The notes under the pieces were generated by a model. It searched no databases, was not told the origin of the DNA, and saw nothing but the letters and a program-made list of their open reading frames with translations. The translations under genes and the position numbers were made by a program. Shown here one piece after another: positions 10,214 through 10,438 of a stretch of DNA of 10,438 nucleotides. The stretch's first letter is position 1. Every line of letters begins with the position of its first letter. The DNA comes from Helicobacteraceae bacterium. Its GTDB lineage: Bacteria > Campylobacterota > Campylobacteria > Campylobacterales > SZUA-545. The stretch lies in contig QKHD01000253.1 of NCBI GenBank assembly GCA_003250175.1, forward strand, positions 1 through 10,438. The letters run 5' to 3'.

Positions 10214-10438
10214 ATGACCAATCTCTCCAATCCCAAGCAGATCGCGGCCCTCTCTTTTGCCGCCCTGCTCATCATCACACTCTTTTTGCTCCTGAATGAC
10301 TGGCGTTTAGTTTTCCTGATTGTGCTTGCTTTGGGTGCAGTCTACTATTTTTTCCGCCACTCCGATAAACGCCACCGCGAGTTTATCGGCAAAATTGCCC
10401 AAAAGGCCGGGGAGGTCGCTACGCCCACACCCACCTTT
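10214..10438 (+). CDS. Hypothetical two-helix membrane protein (partial, continues beyond right edge)
   Basis: The frame is open for 75 codons to the window end. The ATG is preceded by GAAGG (10201-10205) at eight bases, a good ribosome binding site. It lies 28 bases after accA on the same strand, so it is probably the next gene of the operon. Two hydrophobic helices are evident, about residues 10-27 and 31-48, joined by the short turn NDWR. A basic stretch follows (RHSDKRHR, 48-55), suggesting the tail is cytoplasmic by the positive-inside rule. The sequence then becomes Pro/Thr-containing near the edge. I do not recognise a family. It could be a small membrane protein or the anchor of a larger one whose soluble part is outside the window. 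Confidence 0.65.
   Translation, partial: MTNLSNPKQIAALSFAALLIITLFLLLNDWRLVFLIVLALGAVYYFFRHSDKRHREFIGKIAQKAGEVATPTPTF

Overview
The window carries ordinary core chromosomal genes of a bacterium, most likely a GC-richer member of the Campylobacterota (Epsilonproteobacteria). Three things point there. Two divergent blocks, mraY-murD on the minus strand and gpmI-fabG-acpP-fabF-accA on the plus strand, match the neighbourhood I remember from Campylobacter jejuni (murD-mraY beside pgm, fabG, acpP, fabF, accA). The likely promoters are extended -10 elements behind T-tracts (TTTTTGCTAAAAT type) without clear -35 boxes. The encoded proteins have the lengths and motifs expected for that group. Base composition looks like roughly half G+C, high for this phylum, so a Sulfurovum/Nitratifractor-like relative is plausible, but species cannot be read from the sequence.

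Layout: positions 1-2612 (minus) are a large hybrid sensor histidine kinase that runs off the left edge. Positions 2708-2783 (minus) are tRNA-Phe(GAA) with an encoded CCA. Positions 2836-5146 (minus) are murD and mraY, separated by one base. Positions 5147-5297 are a divergent promoter region. Positions 5298-10185 (plus) are gpmI, fabG, acpP, fabF and accA, and at 10214 a small two-helix membrane protein begins and runs off the right edge. No stretch over 300 bases lacks a gene.

How the genes work together: MraY and MurD carry out consecutive membrane and cytoplasmic steps of peptidoglycan precursor supply. GpmI is the cofactor-independent phosphoglycerate mutase of glycolysis/gluconeogenesis. 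AccA (carboxyltransferase alpha), AcpP, FabG and FabF form the malonyl-CoA supply and elongation core of type II fatty acid synthesis. acpP appears to have its own promoter and strong ribosome binding site and is bracketed by stem-loops, which fits the need for far more acyl carrier protein than neighbouring enzymes.

I see no mobile element, CRISPR array, phage gene or defence system, and no evidence for an undescribed multi-gene system. The observations most worth a second look are the strong excess of the palindrome TCCGGA (23 sites by eye), an unusual three-cysteine cluster in the kinase's extracytoplasmic sensor region, and the hairpins around acpP.
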